Assembly (NCBI RefSeq): GCF_036030735.1
Contig: NZ_CP107928.1
Location: 5,704,001 to 5,768,000, forward strand
DNA: 64,000 nt
Reading direction: 5' to 3'
Source: Streptomyces sp. NBC_00425
GTDB taxonomy: Bacteria > Actinomycetota > Actinomycetes > Streptomycetales > Streptomycetaceae
Both the position numbers and the translations under genes were made by a program. The notes below the pieces were generated by a model that had not been told where the DNA came from, made no database searches, and saw only the letters and a program-made list of their open reading frames with translations. Numbering within the stretch: the first letter of the stretch is position 1; every line of letters starts with the position of its first letter. Shown in pieces: positions 62,240-64,000 of this stretch.

Positions 62240-63907
62240 ATGGACCCGATCGAAATTCCCGAGACTTTCAGCGCTCTCGACGACACGCAGCTGGCCGACC
62301 TGCTCACCCGGGCGAACGCGGAGTTCCAGGCTCTCCGTGGACAGGACACCGTCAGCGGCACCGATATGGAGCGCATGCGCGCCCTGGCCACCGGTGCCCG
62401 CGCCATCCACGCCGAGCAGGCCACCCGCCTGGACTCCGCGCGCGAGGCCGCCGCCGAGATCGACACCCTCGCCGCCGAGTTCGACGCCCCGGGACAGGAC
62501 CCGGCCCCGGAAGGCGCACCGGCCGAGCCCGCCGCCGAGCCCGTCGCGGCAGCCGACCCGGCCGGCGACGAGCCCACCGACCCCGCCGCTGACCTCGCCC
62601 CGTCGGCGACGGCGTCCGCCCGGCCGGCGATGAACCTCGCCCAGGTCCGCCAGCGGCAGCCGCGCGTCCTTCCGGCCGCGCAGGCCGCCCAGCCGTACCT
62701 GACGGCGTCGGTCGACGTCCCCGGCTTCCGGTCCGGGGCGCGCATGGACCTCGCCGACCTCACCCCGGGCACCATCAACCGGGCCAACGCCCTCAAGTCG
62801 TCTGGCGGTGGCGTCGGCCTCGTCGCGAGCTACCACCACCCGTTCCCGGACGACCTGATCGTCAACGACCCGGGCAGCGCGCCGGAGGGCTCTAACGTCT
62901 CCCTGTACGCCTCCAGCCAGGCCCGCCTCCCGAAGGGCGACCTGGTCGCGTCCGGCGGCTGGTGCGCGCCGTCGGAGACCGAGTACACGTTCCTGCAGAC
63001 GGCGTGCCCGGACATGCTGTGGGACGCCCCCGAGATCCAGCTCGCCCGAGGCGGCATCCGCTACTTCAGGACGCCGTCGCTGGACGTGGCCGCCATGACG
63101 TGGGTCCACACCGAGGCGGACGACATCGCCGGGAACGCCAAGCCCTGCTTCAAGATCCCCTGTGAGGAGCCGATCGAGGCCCGCTGCGACGCCATCGGCA
63201 TCTGCATCGAGGCCGGCATCCTGACGCAGCGCCACTTCCCGGAGCTGGTCTCCTTCTACCTGCGGCAGGCCCTCGTCGCGCACGAGATCCGCATTCGGCA
63301 GGAGCTGCTGAACGAGGTCGCCGCCACGGCGACGCCGGTCACCATCGGAACGTCGTTCGGCGCGATCGCTCCGGTCTTCGCGGCCGTCGCCCTCCAGAGC
63401 GCCGACGTCATCGAGCGGCACAGCCTGTGCGACTCCATCAGCCTGGAAGTGGTCTTCCCCTGGTGGTCGCGGAACCTGTTCCTCGCCGACCTGGCGCGCC
63501 GCAACGGCGTCGACCTCAGCGAGGTGTCCGTCGCCGACGTGCAGGCCCTGTTCACCCCGCTCGGGGTGCGCGTCCAGTGGGCGCGCGGCCTGACCTACGA
63601 CCTCCCGGCGGGCAGCCCGCCCGTGAACGCGGGCATCGGCGGGGCGACCCCCGCGACGGTGTGGCCGGACCAGATCCAGTTCCTCATGTACCCGGCCGGC
63701 CAGATCCAGATCGGACGCGGCGCCGAGGTCAACTTGGGCGTGATCCACGACAGCGCCAAATTCAGCACCAACGACTACACGGCGGCCTTCTCGGAGGAGT
63801 GCGTGACGATCGTCGACCGGTCGATCGACACCCGCCTGGTCACCGTCCCCGTCTGCCCGTCCGGCGAGACCGGCGCACAGACCCTCCTGACCTGCCCGGC
63901 GGCGTGA
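62240..63907 (+). CDS. Major capsid protein (HK97-like)
   Basis: A 555-residue protein. The N-terminal ~130 residues are a helical, Ala/Pro/Glu-rich delta/scaffold region (ADLLTRANAEFQALRGQDTV), probably removed by the protease. The mature part includes LKSSGGGVGLVASYHHPFPD, GGWCAPSETEYTFLQTACPD and DSISLEVVFPWWSRNLFLAD. Position after portal and protease genes fits. The fold is inferred. Confidence 0.85.
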   Translation: MDPIEIPETFSALDDTQLADLLTRANAEFQALRGQDTVSGTDMERMRALATGARAIHAEQATRLDSAREAAAEIDTLAAEFDAPGQDPAPEGAPAEPAAEPVAAADPAGDEPTDPAADLAPSATASARPAMNLAQVRQRQPRVLPAAQAAQPYLTASVDVPGFRSGARMDLADLTPGTINRANALKSSGGGVGLVASYHHPFPDDLIVNDPGSAPEGSNVSLYASSQARLPKGDLVASGGWCAPSETEYTFLQTACPDMLWDAPEIQLARGGIRYFRTPSLDVAAMTWVHTEADDIAGNAKPCFKIPCEEPIEARCDAIGICIEAGILTQRHFPELVSFYLRQALVAHEIRIRQELLNEVAATATPVTIGTSFGAIAPVFAAVALQSADVIERHSLCDSISLEVVFPWWSRNLFLADLARRNGVDLSEVSVADVQALFTPLGVRVQWARGLTYDLPAGSPPVNAGIGGATPATVWPDQIQFLMYPAGQIQIGRGAEVNLGVIHDSAKFSTNDYTAAFSEECVTIVDRSIDTRLVTVPVCPSGETGAQTLLTCPAA

Positions 63908-63925
63908 GCCACCTCCACCCCTGAC

Positions 63926-63959
63926 GTGCCGGGCCTGTGACCTGACACAGGCCCGGCAC
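63926..63959 (+). terminator. Terminator after the capsid gene
   Basis: A perfect 14-bp stem GTGCCGGGCCTGTG/CACAGGCCCGGCAC, 63926-63939 and 63946-63959. Confidence 0.85.
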
Positions 63960-63986
63960 CACCCATGAGCAGACAGGAGGCCAGCG

Positions 63987-64000
63987 ATGCCCTCGACAGG
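63987..64000 (+). CDS. Start of a further head/tail gene, truncated by the window
   Basis: ATG 63987 preceded by ACAGGAGG at 63973-63980, followed by only four complete codons. The gene cannot be identified. Confidence 0.45.

Overview
The window is high-GC actinobacterial DNA, very probably a Streptomyces chromosome. The first ~4.2 kb are host genes: the end of a cyclopropane-fatty-acyl-phospholipid synthase gene and an FtsX-type ABC exporter pair. At 4212 there is a complete tRNA-Leu(UAA), followed directly by a tyrosine recombinase. From there to the right edge the sequence is one large temperate siphovirus-type prophage that is still incomplete at 64000, because the major capsid gene has just ended and no tail or lysis genes have appeared. 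Only one attachment end, at the tRNA, is in view.

Layout. 4.2-8.1 kb: integrase, minus-strand CI-like repressor with a set of GTGCAT-type palindromes, Cro-like and excisionase-like DNA-binding proteins. 8.1-15.6 kb: recombination and replication support (YqaJ-type exonuclease, RecT, DnaQ-like exonuclease, RusA resolvase) and three tandem paralogues joining an HTH to a degenerate HNH fold. 15.6-27.1 kb: two WhiB-like proteins, a divergent Phd-like/GIY-YIG pair, a replication-initiator candidate carrying six internal iterons (probable origin), and many small zinc-binding proteins of unknown role. 27.1-33.2 kb: a terminator duplication, a small minus-strand HTH regulator, then a block of membrane proteins with a NERD protein that resembles actinomycete plasmid spread genes. 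33.2-51.1 kb: small genes under repeated promoter/operator cassettes, a 1137-residue DUF3560-ParB open frame, an adenine and a cytosine methyltransferase, an HNH endonuclease, two stand-alone ChlI/Lon-S16-fold proteins and a tRNA-Gly(UCC). 51.2-64 kb: an antirestriction-type methyltransferase, a ParB-like protein, terminase small and large subunits, portal, a MuF/2H-phosphoesterase/protease fusion and the major capsid protein.

Translational coupling (ATGA or GTGA overlaps) is pervasive, so each plus-strand block is probably one polycistronic unit. The blocks are separated by strong GC hairpins without U-tracts. The few minus-strand genes are mostly small DNA-binding proteins, each beside its own family of inverted repeats. 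This suggests that the prophage is partitioned into separately repressed modules.

The most notable system is a cassette repeated seven times between 37.4 and 48.3 kb: GGAAC, 17 or 18 bases, GTT, exactly five bases, then the dyad TAGTG-N6-CACTA, followed by a conserved leader and ribosome-binding site. The same dyad lies in front of a minus-strand HTH gene (its candidate repressor) and at the end of the ParB frame. Two cassettes lie inside an uninterrupted reading frame. A second repeated signal, the octamer TCCGGACG, is concentrated at a few places in several reading frames and between genes. All functions are inferred from reading the sequence; no database search was run.
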